From Bacteroidota bacterium (GTDB lineage: Bacteria; Bacteroidota; Bacteroidia; AKYH767-A; OLB10), in contig JADKIC010000020.1 in NCBI GenBank assembly GCA_016721435.1, positions 40,817 to 104,816 on the forward strand: 64,000 nucleotides of DNA, in the 5' to 3' direction. The notes beneath the pieces were generated by a model that was not told where the DNA came from, did no database searches, and saw only the letters and a program-made list of their open reading frames with translations. The position numbers and the translations under genes were made by a program. Positions 20,311 through 28,111 of this stretch are shown here, one piece after another. Every line of letters starts with the position of its first letter. Position 1 is the first letter of the stretch.

Positions 20311-21041
20311 ATGACAAGGCTTGCCTTAATTACTGGAGCATCAGGAGGTTTAGGAAGTGCTATTGCTGCAAAGTTGGCAATGGAAGGTTACCGATTGGCA
20401 CTTCATTATTTTAAGAATGAAGACAAAGCAGAAGCACTGAGAAAGAGTCTTCCGGCTTTAAACGGAGAACATACACTAGTCGAAGCGGATTTGCGGAATG
20501 AAGCTGCGATTAAATCCATGACGAAACAGGTTCTTCAGGAAATGGGACCGATAGACGTCTTAATCAATAATGCCGGTATTCCTTTCAGTGGACTCAGTTG
20601 GAAGCAAAGTACGGAACAATGGGAGGAGGTTTTTGCTATCAACACTACCGCGGCATGGATGGTCAGTAAATATTGTATTCCGATGATGCGGGAGAAGAAT
20701 GAAGGGAGGATAATCTACATTTCTTCGGTAGTTGCACATCGACCATTAACCGGAACTTCTGCTATGCCGCTTCAAAGGCTGCACTGGAAGGTTAACGGGC
20801 ACAAGCGGTTGAGTTATCACGCTTTGGTATAACCGTAAACTGTATTGCTCCCGGTTATTTTGATGCCGGCATGATCAGTTCAGTAGAAGATGACATTCGT
20901 AAAGAATTACAAAAGCAAACACCTGCAGGGCGTTTAGGACATGCCTCCGAACTTGCTGCAGCTGTAGTATATTTGTGCAGTACAGATGCCTCCTTTACAA
21001 CGGGGCAGATCATTCATATTAACGGGGGGTTATACATCTAG
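20311..21041 (+). CDS. SDR oxidoreductase (FabG-like), frameshifted twice
   Basis: Short-chain dehydrogenase. The cofactor motif TGASGGLGSAIA, the NNAG motif and the catalytic Ser in IIYISSVVAHR are in the first frame. Two errors around 20760 and 20795 scatter the active-site segment, which reads YAASKAALEG in one frame and AQAVELSRFGITVNCIAPGYF in the next. The C-terminal DASFTTGQIIHINGGLYI ends at the TAG at 21041. Joined length is about 243 residues, normal for FabG. Whether it acts on an acyl chain or a sugar is unknown; the operon favours envelope precursor synthesis. Confidence 0.87.
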
Positions 21042-21046
21042 AAAAC

Positions 21047-21694
21047 ATGGTACATCTACTTAGTGAAGGCAATTCCATTATTAACCAGTTTATCGCTGAA
21101 CTTCGCAATGTTGAAGTTCAAAATGACCGTATGCGCTTCAGAAGAAACCTTGAGCGGATCGGTGAAATTGCTGCCATGGAAATTAGTCGCAAGCTCCCAT
21201 ACACTAATCAGGAGGTCACAACTCCGCTTGGTATTGCAAATGTTTCACTGCCCTCAGAACAACCAGTAGTAGGTACAATACTTCGGGCAGGTCTCCCCTT
21301 GCATCAAGGTGTATTAAATTACTTTGATCACGCGGACAATGCCTTCATCAGCGCGTATCGTAAACATCATAAAGATGGTAGTTTTGATATTCGTCTGGAG
21401 TATGTCAGTAGTCCTTCCCTTGAAGGAAGAATATTAATTCTGGCCGATCCGATGCTGGCAACAGGTGCTTCTCTTGTTACTACATTTAAGGCCATTCTTG
21501 AATATGGCAAACCCCGCCATACGCATATTGTTGCGGCTTTGGCCAGCTCACAGGGAATTGAATTTATTAAGAAAAATATGCCGGAAGAGGTAGATCTCTG
21601 GATAGGAGCCATTGACGAAGAATTGACGGCGCAAGCCTATATAGTTCCCGGATTAGGAGATGCCGGTGACCTTGCCTATGGAGAAAAACAGTAA
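21047..21694 (+). CDS. upp: Uracil phosphoribosyltransferase
   Basis: 215 residues. Makes UMP from uracil and PRPP. The PRPP loop is ADPMLATGASL (about residue 131), preceded by VGTILRAGLPLHQGV and followed by LWIGAIDEEL and the C-terminal PGLGDAGDLAYG uracil site. Intact. It starts 5 bases after the SDR stop, so it may be co-transcribed with that operon although its role is pyrimidine salvage. A terminator follows. Confidence 0.96.
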   Translation: MVHLLSEGNSIINQFIAELRNVEVQNDRMRFRRNLERIGEIAAMEISRKLPYTNQEVTTPLGIANVSLPSEQPVVGTILRAGLPLHQGVLNYFDHADNAFISAYRKHHKDGSFDIRLEYVSSPSLEGRILILADPMLATGASLVTTFKAILEYGKPRHTHIVAALASSQGIEFIKKNMPEEVDLWIGAIDEELTAQAYIVPGLGDAGDLAYGEKQ

Positions 21695-21721
21695 TTTTAA
21701 AACTCTTCATTAATCGTAAAG

Positions 21722-21746
21722 ACCGGATTTCACATCCGGTTTTTTC
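21722..21746 (+). terminator. Terminator after upp
   Basis: ACCGGAT and ATCCGGT form a 7-pair stem with a 5-base loop, then TTTTTT. Confidence 0.88.
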
Positions 21747-21824
21747 CATTCTATCTAAATGAATGGAATTTAATCCGAAGTTAAAACAATTCAAATTTAA
21801 GGGGAATTATCATTTCATAACGAG

Positions 21825-21832
21825 TAATTTTG
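21825..21832 (+). promoter_or_regulatory. -7 promoter box
   Basis: TAATTTTG, 21 bases before the ATG at 21854. Confidence 0.45.
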
Positions 21833-21853
21833 CAATTCATTAAAAGTTTGTAA

Positions 21854-22427
21854 ATGGGAGAATTCTGGAAAATAATTCAGGTTATATTACTAAGCAGCGT
21901 AAAATTTGTTGCAGGACCTCCATTTGCGTACTATGATAAACGTTATGATTTTTCAAATCTGGAAACGGTGCTCTACAGTGTTATTGGTGGAATGCTGGGG
22001 GTCATCATCTTTACTTATCTTTCTCAGCCATTTTTACACTTGAACATTGGATCGTAAATAAATTCAGAAAGCATTTTTCTAAACCACAACCCTTCTCCAC
22101 TCCGGTCGCGGATATTGACGGAACATAGAAATTAAGTACGAGTATATTGCAAAAGAAGAGTATAAAAGGCGTATTTTCACCAAACGCAACAGGCGGATTG
22201 TTAAAGTCTGGAAAAAATACGGTCTAACCGGAATTGCAATCATCACACCGGTTATCCTTTCCATTCCGATCGGAACGATTGTCGCCAATAGTCTGGAATC
22301 AAACAAAAAGAAAATCTTTTTATACATGTTCATCTCTTTAATGCTTTGGTCCGTCACTATGACAATGGCCTTTGAATTATACCATGTAGCAACAGTTAAA
22401 GATTTGCAGCAACAGGTCATACCATGA
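21854..22427 (+). CDS. Small multidrug-export-type membrane protein, frameshifted twice
   Basis: Reads as one protein through frame changes near 22035 and 22126. Segments: VILLSSVKFVAGPPFAYYD, VIGGMLGVIIFTYL, then EHWIVNKFRKHF, EYKRRIFTKRNRRIVKVWKKYG, GIAIITPVILSIPIGTIVAN and FLYMFISLMLWSVTMTMAF. The GPP motif near the first helix and the GxxxxxTP-x-PIG segment resemble the Sm_multidrug_ex family. About 190 residues with four helices. Its TGA overlaps the HAD gene start by 4 bases. Confidence 0.68.
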
Positions 22428-23128
22428 AAAAACATAGTCATATATTTTTTGATCTTGACCATACCTTATGGGACACTGATCGAAACGCCGAAGAAAGTCT
22501 GAGAGAAATTTTCATCGATCAACAACTCAAAGAGAAAGGCATTCCCGATTTCGAGCAATTTCATATTTGCTATAAAAATCATAACGAACGTTTATGGGGT
22601 TTATACGCTGAGAATAAAGTTGGAAAGGATGCAGTACGTGTTCATCGTTTCCTGAATACCTTACAGGATTTTCAAATTCACGATCCAAACATTGCCCATC
22701 AAATAGCCGATCATTTCGTAGAGCGGACACCCAACAGAAAACATCTAATTCCGGGGGCTCTTGAATTGCTTGACCAACTTCATGGAAACTATCACCTTAG
22801 TATTATTACCAATGGCTTCAAAGAGGCTCAGCATATAAAACTGAAAGCCTCCGGATTGGATAAATATTTTGACACAGTTTTTATATCAGAAGAAGTGGGC
22901 GTTCACAAACCCGACCCAAAAATTTTCAACCATGCCGTAAAACAAGCCGGAGCGGTCCATATCTCTGATTGCATGATGATAGGGGATACTTATCAAACAG
23001 ATGTTTTTGGCGCCTTAAATGCAGGCATGACCGCAGTCCATTTCGCGCCGGGAATCGAAAAGAGCCACGAACTTCCGGTAATAACTATTAGACAGCTGAA
23101 CGAGATTTTGGAACACCTGGGGAATTGA
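22424..23128 (+). CDS. HAD-family hydrolase, YjjG-like nucleotidase
   Basis: 234 residues. HAD motif I FFDLDHTLWDT (nucleophile Asp), motif II SIITNGF, motif III Lys in GVHKPDPKIF, motif IV MIGDTYQTDVFG. The helical cap lies between motifs I and II and includes ERLWGLYAENKVGKD. The pattern fits YjjG-type pyrimidine 5'-nucleotidases, a house-cleaning role. Intact and overlapping the membrane protein gene upstream. Confidence 0.9.
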   Translation: MKKHSHIFFDLDHTLWDTDRNAEESLREIFIDQQLKEKGIPDFEQFHICYKNHNERLWGLYAENKVGKDAVRVHRFLNTLQDFQIHDPNIAHQIADHFVERTPNRKHLIPGALELLDQLHGNYHLSIITNGFKEAQHIKLKASGLDKYFDTVFISEEVGVHKPDPKIFNHAVKQAGAVHISDCMMIGDTYQTDVFGALNAGMTAVHFAPGIEKSHELPVITIRQLNEILEHLGN

Positions 23129-23137
23129 TGAATTGTC

Positions 23138-23296
23138 GATTTGAAAATTTATTTGAAAATTTGAAAATTTGAAAATGTGTTGAATGAATGGATCGCCAGC
23201 GATGTGTTGAATGAGTGGATCGCCAAGCGATGTGTTTAATGAGTGGATCGCGAAGACCAGATGTATTGAATGATTTGATCGCGAAGCCTCGCGATG
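23138..23296. repeat. ATTTGAAA run followed by four 28-35-base tandem units
   Basis: 23138-23175 is built of ATTTGAAAAT words. From 23176 come four imperfect units beginning TGTGTTGAATGAATGGATCG, with changes such as GAGTGG and CGCGAAG. Each unit ends in an inner near-palindrome of ATCGCCAAGCGAT type. Confidence 0.8.
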
Positions 23297-23385
23297 GAAT
23301 GGATTTTATATTGACAGATTTTAAATTTAAGAGTGTATAATTTTAAAGCGTGATTAATTTAAGCTTAGCAATTTAATGTAAGCAA

Positions 23386-23461
23386 GTAGCCGGTAGCTGG
23401 AAGCCGGTAGCCGGAAGCCGGTAGCCGGAAGCCGGTAGCCATTAGCCGGAAGCCGGTAGCT
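23386..23461. repeat. GCCGGTA/GCCGGAA tandem array
   Basis: About ten alternating 7-base words (AGCCGGT, AGCCGGA) with one ATTAGCC interruption. The 423-base gap 23129-23551 holds only this, the array before it and a terminator. Confidence 0.85.
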
Positions 23462-23505
23462 AAAATTTTTAGCCAGTAATAAATACTACAGCTAATATAA
23501 AATGA

Positions 23506-23532
23506 AATAGCCCCCGGAATCCGGAGGCTATT
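23506..23532 (-). terminator. Terminator of the Cys-rich protein gene
   Basis: On the minus strand AATAGCCTCCGGA pairs with TCCGGGGGCTATT (one mismatch), followed by a T-rich TCATTTTA run. It lies 20 bases past the stop of the minus-strand gene at 23552. Confidence 0.8.
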
Positions 23533-23551
23533 GATCAAATTCTTTGAAGAA

Positions 23552-23845
23552 TTAGTTAGTTTTTGCTTTTTCCTCAGTACCTTCTGCTTTGGCATCGGTA
23601 TGACCTGCTTTTTGGCAGCAAGAGGATTTTTTAGTTGTTTTACCGGCATCAGCGCAAGAAGATTTTGCTGCTGATTTCTTTGAACAGCAAGAAGCGGCTT
23701 TAGTTTCTTTCTTAGTGTCAGCTTGAGTTTCGTCCGCTTTTTCAACACTAATTGAAGTTGAAGTGCTGGTTGCAGGAGCCTGAGCCAATACAGAACCGGC
23801 AGAGCAGAATGCCATGAAGGCTGCTGCGATGAAGATTTTTTTCAT
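23552..23845 (-). CDS. Small secreted Cys-rich protein
   Basis: 97 residues. Signal peptide FIAAAFMAFCSAGSVLAQA. The mature part is Lys/Ala/Thr-rich and low in complexity, with CC pairs in AASCCSKKSA and KSSCCQKAG and a single Cys in KSSCADAG. Five Cys in about 75 residues suggests metal binding or disulfides, but no family is recognised. Monocistronic, with its own terminator, and divergent from the ABC permease gene. Confidence 0.7.
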   Translation of the reverse strand: MKKIFIAAAFMAFCSAGSVLAQAPATSTSTSISVEKADETQADTKKETKAASCCSKKSAAKSSCADAGKTTKKSSCCQKAGHTDAKAEGTEEKAKTN

Positions 23846-23969
23846 TGATATATATCTGTTTTAATTTGTTCTTAAACGCAATAATACAAATATAGGTACC
23901 TAATTCCACATTTCACAATGAATTTTAACCACTTCTTCACAAATGTGACAGAAATCCGGTTTTCCTCAA

Positions 23970-23977
23970 TACTTTTG
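23970..23977 (+). promoter_or_regulatory. -7 promoter box abutting start codon
   Basis: TACTTTTG ends 4 bases before the ATG at 23982. Confidence 0.5.
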
Positions 23978-23981
23978 ACCA

Positions 23982-25214
23982 ATGACGATACGTGAAAACG
24001 TCAAAATAGCCCTTACCGCAATACGCAGCCAAATGCTCCGTACGGTTCTGACTATCCTTATTATTGCATTCGGTATCATGGCCTTAGTAGGTATCCTGAC
24101 CTCTATTGATGCTTTAAAAGGGTCTATTAATGATAGTTTTTCAAGTATGGGATCGAACTCCTTTACCATCAGAAATTCCGGAATGAATATCCATATGGGT
24201 GGAAAATCAAAACGGGCAAAGAGACATGCCAAAATCACTTATTATCAGGCCACGGATTTTGCAAAAAATTTCCACTATCCTTCCATTGTTTCCGTTTCCG
24301 CAATGGCTACTCCTGTGGGAGTGATAAAATTTAATGGTGTTAAATCCAATCCCAATATTACTGTGATGGGTGTGGATGCTGAATATATCAATGTTTCGGG
24401 TTATACGTTAACAGACGGACGCAATTTCAATATTCATGATCTTGAAAACGGAGTACATTCCTGCATATTAGGAAAGGAGCTCGTAGATAAACTCTTCCCG
24501 AAAACATCGGCTATAGATCAAATTGTGAGTGTTGGAGCAGCGAAGTATAGAGTAATTGGCACTTTGGCTGAGAAGGGCTCCAGCATGGGCTTTGGAGGAG
24601 ATAAAATTTGCCTGGTACCCTTGTTAAACGTAAAGCAGGATTTTGCTACTGATAATACCACCTACTCTATCACCGTAAAGTTAAACCAGACCACCGATCT
24701 GGAGCCGGCTACCGGAGAAGCAATTGGTGCTATGCGCAATATCAGGAAGGATCGGACAGGACAAGACAATAGTTTTGAAATCACGCAAAGCGACAGTCTG
24801 GCGGGAATGGTCATCGACTCCTTAAGTAATGTTACCATGGCTGCAACTATTATTGGCTTCATCACACTCTTGGGTGCTTCGATCGGATTAATGAACATTA
24901 TGCTCGTTTCCGTCACAGAGCGGACCAGAGAAATTGGCATCCGAAAATCTTTAGGCGCCACCAGATCCACAATACGTCGTCAATTTCTGGTAGAAGCGAT
25001 TGTCATTTGTCAATTAGGTGGACTTACCGGCATCATACTCGGTGTTAGTATCGGCAATCTTATCTCCATGGCCGTTGGAGGTGCTTTTATCGTTCCATGG
25101 GACTGGATAGGTTTGGGCGTAGGGCTTTGTTTTATTGTGGGATTACTCTCCGGAATTTATCCGGCTATTAAAGCTTCCAATTTAGATCCGATTGAAGCGT
25201 TGAGGTATGAGTAA
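23982..25214 (+). CDS. MacB/FtsX-type ABC transporter permease
   Basis: 410 residues. One N-terminal transmembrane helix (VLTILIIAFGIMALVGIL), a periplasmic MacB_PCD domain (about 40-270), then three helices in the FtsX domain with SVTERTREIGIRKSLGATRSTI and the C-terminal GIYPAIKASNLDPIEALRYE. The ATPase partner is not adjacent, so it must use one encoded elsewhere. Cargo unknown. The start is supported by family N-termini of the ENVKIAL type. Confidence 0.92.
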   Translation: MTIRENVKIALTAIRSQMLRTVLTILIIAFGIMALVGILTSIDALKGSINDSFSSMGSNSFTIRNSGMNIHMGGKSKRAKRHAKITYYQATDFAKNFHYPSIVSVSAMATPVGVIKFNGVKSNPNITVMGVDAEYINVSGYTLTDGRNFNIHDLENGVHSCILGKELVDKLFPKTSAIDQIVSVGAAKYRVIGTLAEKGSSMGFGGDKICLVPLLNVKQDFATDNTTYSITVKLNQTTDLEPATGEAIGAMRNIRKDRTGQDNSFEITQSDSLAGMVIDSLSNVTMAATIIGFITLLGASIGLMNIMLVSVTERTREIGIRKSLGATRSTIRRQFLVEAIVICQLGGLTGIILGVSIGNLISMAVGGAFIVPWDWIGLGVGLCFIVGLLSGIYPAIKASNLDPIEALRYE

Positions 25215-25386
25215 TCAGTTTCAACTCGAAATCTTAGATCCGCCTCATTATTACACTCACTAAACACCTACATTTATAAATTCCAATTCAACCTTTTAAA
25301 GGAAAAACACCTTATTTAATTGATTGACAGCTTCTATCGCCTTCCATAAATTTTCTCTCCAGCTTGTCAACTCCACCGATTTTTTA

Positions 25387-25394
25387 TACTTTTG
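25387..25394 (+). promoter_or_regulatory. -7 promoter box of the rpsF operon
   Basis: TACTTTTG then CAGT, 30 bases before the ATG at 25425. It argues against a TTG start at 25392, which would lie inside the box. Confidence 0.6.
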
Positions 25395-25424
25395 CAGTCC
25401 TTAAAATGGAAAAAACCAGTTACA

Positions 25425-25784
25425 ATGAAAAAAACCTATGAAACCGTAATCGTCCTTACTCCTGTATTGCTTCAGGAGCAAGTAGATGAAGCGGTTGCAA
25501 AGTATCGTAAATTCCTCACCGACAGCGGTGCCATAATTGTTCACGAGAACAATTGGGGATTACGCAAACTGGCTTACCCGATTCAAAAGAAGAACACAGG
25601 GTTCTACTTTTTATTTGAATTTCAAGCTGAACCTACTTTAGTAGCGAAGATTGAAGTTGAATACAAACGGGATGAGCGTATTATGCGTTTCCTCACTATT
25701 GCTCTTGACAAGCACGCCGTAGCTTACAATGAGAGAAAACGCAAAAACGCAACCCAAAAGAAACAAGAAGAAGCAGTTAACTAA
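25425..25784 (+). CDS. rpsF: Ribosomal protein S6
   Basis: 119 residues from the ATG at 25425 ([14 protein letters not shown]). Contains [25 protein letters not shown] and [17 protein letters not shown]. Binds S18 on the 30S platform. The first gene of rpsF-rpsR-rplI, with gaps of 11 and 8 bases, so one transcript. Confidence 0.97.
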   Translation: MKKTYETVIVLTPVLLQEQVDEAVAKYRKFLTDSGAIIVHENNWGLRKLAYPIQKKNTGFYFLFEFQAEPTLVAKIEVEYKRDERIMRFLTIALDKHAVAYNERKRKNATQKKQEEAVN

Positions 25785-25795
25785 ACCACCAAAAC

Positions 25796-26074
25796 ATGTC
25801 GACAACAGCAAATGCATCGGGCAACATCCGATTCCTGAATCCCCCGGCAGTGGAGGTACAAAAGAAAAAGTACTGCCGTTTCGAGAACATGGGCATTAAC
25901 TACATCGATTCTAAAGATGCCACCTTCCTCACTAAATTTGTAAATGAACAAGGTAAATTACTGCCACGTCGTCTTACCGGAACCTCACTGAAGTTTCAGC
26001 GTAAGGTTGGACAAGCAGTAAAGCGTGCACGTCACATCGCCTTGATGCCTTACGTAACCGATTTACTAAAATAA
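25796..26074 (+). CDS. rpsR: Ribosomal protein S18
   Basis: 92 residues. [19 protein letters not shown], then [19 protein letters not shown] and the RNA-binding [18 protein letters not shown]. Forms a heterodimer with S6. Intact. Confidence 0.97.
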   Translation: MSTTANASGNIRFLNPPAVEVQKKKYCRFENMGINYIDSKDATFLTKFVNEQGKLLPRRLTGTSLKFQRKVGQAVKRARHIALMPYVTDLLK

Positions 26075-26082
26075 GCTAAGCC

Positions 26083-26529
26083 ATGGAAATCATTCTCAAA
26101 CAGGACGTAAAAAACCTTGGTTACGCTGACGATATCGTAAAAGTGCGTAACGGTTATGGTCGTAATTATCTTATCCCGAACGGATATGCTGTAATTGCCA
26201 ACGATACCAACAAAAAGATTCACGCTGAAGTAGTAAAACAGCGTGCCCACAAAATTGGCAAACTCCGCATGGATGCCGATAAACTGGCTGCAGCCCTTGA
26301 AGGTGTTACACTTTCTATTGGAGCCAAGGTGGGTGAAAATGGCAAACTCTTCGGATCAGTTACTTCTCAGCAACTCGTCGACAAACTCAAATCTATGGGT
26401 TATGCTATCGACAAGAAGCAAGTAGTAATGCCTGAAGAACATATCAAGAAAACCGGAAATTATACTGCTGAAGTTATTGTTCACCGCGACATCCGCGCAA
26501 AGTTGAACTTCGAAGTAGCAGAAGGTTAA
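26083..26529 (+). CDS. rplI: Ribosomal protein L9
   Basis: 148 residues. N-terminal globular domain with DVKNLGYADDIVKVRNGYGRNYLIP, a connecting helix, and a C-terminal domain with GKLFGSVTSQQLVD. Sits at the base of the L1 stalk. Last gene of its operon, with a terminator directly after it. Confidence 0.97.
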   Translation: MEIILKQDVKNLGYADDIVKVRNGYGRNYLIPNGYAVIANDTNKKIHAEVVKQRAHKIGKLRMDADKLAAALEGVTLSIGAKVGENGKLFGSVTSQQLVDKLKSMGYAIDKKQVVMPEEHIKKTGNYTAEVIVHRDIRAKLNFEVAEG

Positions 26530-26550
26530 TCGATGATGAAATAAAAAAGA

Positions 26551-26580
26551 AAGGCAGAGTTATCTACTCTGCCTTCTTTA
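26551..26580 (+). terminator. Terminator after rplI
   Basis: AAGGCAGAGT and ACTCTGCCTT make a perfect 10-pair stem with a 5-base loop, followed by CTTTATT. Confidence 0.92.
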
Positions 26581-26632
26581 TTAAAAAGAATTTGAACTAC
26601 AGTATTCATTTAAACATTTAATAAAAAACAAG

Positions 26633-27193
26633 ATGGCAAATACAGGCGATGTGTCCGTTGGTACCGTATTACGCTACAACGGCGAACTCTGTCAGATCAT
26701 AGAATGGCAACACCGTACTCCGGGGAATTTACGTGCCTTTTATCAGGGTAAGATGAAAAACCTTAAAACAGGCAAAACCGTAGAAAACCGTTTTCGTTCC
26801 GGTGAAGAAGTAGAAATAGCACGCGTTGAATATAAACTCATGGAGTTTCTTTATAACGATGGTGATTTTCTTGTCTGTATGGATAAGGAAAACTTCGAAC
26901 AAGTTCCGGTGCCTAAGGAGTTGTTTGGCGACTCATTTGTTTTCCTTAAAGAAGGTATGGAAGTGAAAGTATCATTTGAAGGCGATAATGTTATTCTTGC
27001 TGAACCCCCCACTTTTGTGGAGTTGGTTATCAGCTATTGCGAACCCGGGTTAAAAGGCGATACTGCTACCAACACTCTAAAACCGGCTACACTTGACAAT
27101 GGTGCGACCGTAAACGTGCCCCTTTTTGTTAATGAAGGAGATAAGGTGAAAGTTGATACACGGACGGGAGCTTATGTAGAGCGCGTAAAATAA
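26633..27193 (+). CDS. efp: Elongation factor P
   Basis: 186 residues, three beta-barrel domains. Relieves ribosome stalling at polyproline. The domain I loop that carries the modified Lys34 in E. coli (PGKGQ) reads HRTPGNLRAF here, so the tip residue is Asn, not Lys or Arg. The C-terminal signature appears as TATNTLKPATLDNGATVNVPLFV. Intact. This loop form is one I associate with Bacteroidota. Confidence 0.96.
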   Translation: MANTGDVSVGTVLRYNGELCQIIEWQHRTPGNLRAFYQGKMKNLKTGKTVENRFRSGEEVEIARVEYKLMEFLYNDGDFLVCMDKENFEQVPVPKELFGDSFVFLKEGMEVKVSFEGDNVILAEPPTFVELVISYCEPGLKGDTATNTLKPATLDNGATVNVPLFVNEGDKVKVDTRTGAYVERVK

Positions 27194-27329
27194 GAATACG
27201 AAATACGAAAAATACGAAATACGAAAGAATGCAGAATTAGAAATACGAATTAAGAATACAGAATTAAGAATATACAGAATTACGAATAGGTTTAAGAATT
27301 AGAATTATGATTAGGAATTATGAATTATG
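27194..27329. repeat. Decayed ATACGAA / AGAATTA word repeat
   Basis: Begins with ATACGAAATACGAAAAATACG, then slides into AGAATTAGAAATACGAATTAAG and GAATTATGAATTATG. Related to the array at 7434-7713. No gene. Confidence 0.75.
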
Positions 27330-27360
27330 AAAGCTCTTCTTTAACAGAAGGGCTTTTTTT
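27330..27360 (+). terminator. Terminator after efp
   Basis: AAAGCTCTTCT pairs with AGAAGGGCTTT around TTAAC, then a T-run. Confidence 0.85.
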
Positions 27361-27442
27361 ATTAATATTTTTTTCAAAAATATTATACTGGTAGACCTTG
27401 TTTTGAATCCTACTTTATCCAGGTAAATCATTTTCAATTGCA

Positions 27443-27937
27443 TTACACTTTGCCAGGATCGTAGCGCTTTAATTTTTGAGCCAATCGGTTGACTGTTGTT
27501 GCCATTCTACTGATTTTGGTCTCTTCTTTTTTTGCAGAATACACCCAGTCGATGTAATATTTTTTTTCGCTTTCGGACAGTGTATTGAAAAATTGAAGTG
27601 CCTCCGGTTCATCCTCCAAACAAAGAAGCATCTCCTCCGGAATATCCAATGGCTCATGGTCTGGGTAAAGAACGATATGAACATAATCACCCGCGCCTTT
27701 ATTTATTGCTTTGCGAATAGAAGCTTTCACCGGGATAAACAGCATTCCATTCCCCATAGGCATTAAATGATATTTCTTTATTTCATAACCATCAATTGAT
27801 CCGCGCACTTTTACCCAACCAAAAGGTGTGTTCTTGCCTTTCTTAATTTCAGGAATTCGTCCATATGTCCAGCCCCCTTTCCCGGGGTACTTTTCCAGAA
27901 GGATTTTTTTATTTAAAAGAGGTTTTAATTCCGCCAT
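27443..27937 (-). CDS. DUF1905 / YdeI-like protein
   Basis: 164 residues. N-terminal DUF1905 barrel (GGWTYGRIPEIKKGKNTPFGWVKVRGSIDGYEIKK and MPVKAS region, KGAGDYVHIVLYPD), C-terminal YdeI/OmpD-associated helix pair (PEALQFFNTLSESEKKYYIDWVYSAKKEETKISRM). The family is called bacteriocin-protection in some databases, but its function is unproven. Intact and single. Confidence 0.88.
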   Translation of the reverse strand: MAELKPLLNKKILLEKYPGKGGWTYGRIPEIKKGKNTPFGWVKVRGSIDGYEIKKYHLMPMGNGMLFIPVKASIRKAINKGAGDYVHIVLYPDHEPLDIPEEMLLCLEDEPEALQFFNTLSESEKKYYIDWVYSAKKEETKISRMATTVNRLAQKLKRYDPGKV

Positions 27938-28111
27938 AGCCTTGATTAAAGTTGAAAATTAAGAAATATTTTTAATTTGAAGCTTTGTTTGTTGTATTTT
28001 GCTTACTATGGATTACATAGGGATTAAACCCATTTAATTCCGGACCTGCCCGGTTTACAGAGATGGGGAATTAAACAAAATCTCTCTCCAACTGTTAAGA
28101 GAATATATAAA

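Noticed and set aside
22079..22462. 127-residue minus-strand frame near the HAD gene
   Set aside because: The plus strand gives a family-like membrane protein through the same bases once frames are joined.
23365..23748. 127-residue minus-strand frame over the Cys-rich gene and GCCGGTA array
   Set aside because: Its C-terminus is only translated repeat (ATGFRLPASGYRL type) and it overlaps, in another frame, a gene with a good signal peptide.
25392..25424. Upstream TTG start for rpsF
   Set aside because: It lies in the -7 promoter box, and the ATG at 25425 gives the standard S6 N-terminus.
27443..27937. Bacteriocin immunity gene
   Set aside because: Only the family nickname suggests it; no bacteriocin gene is near.
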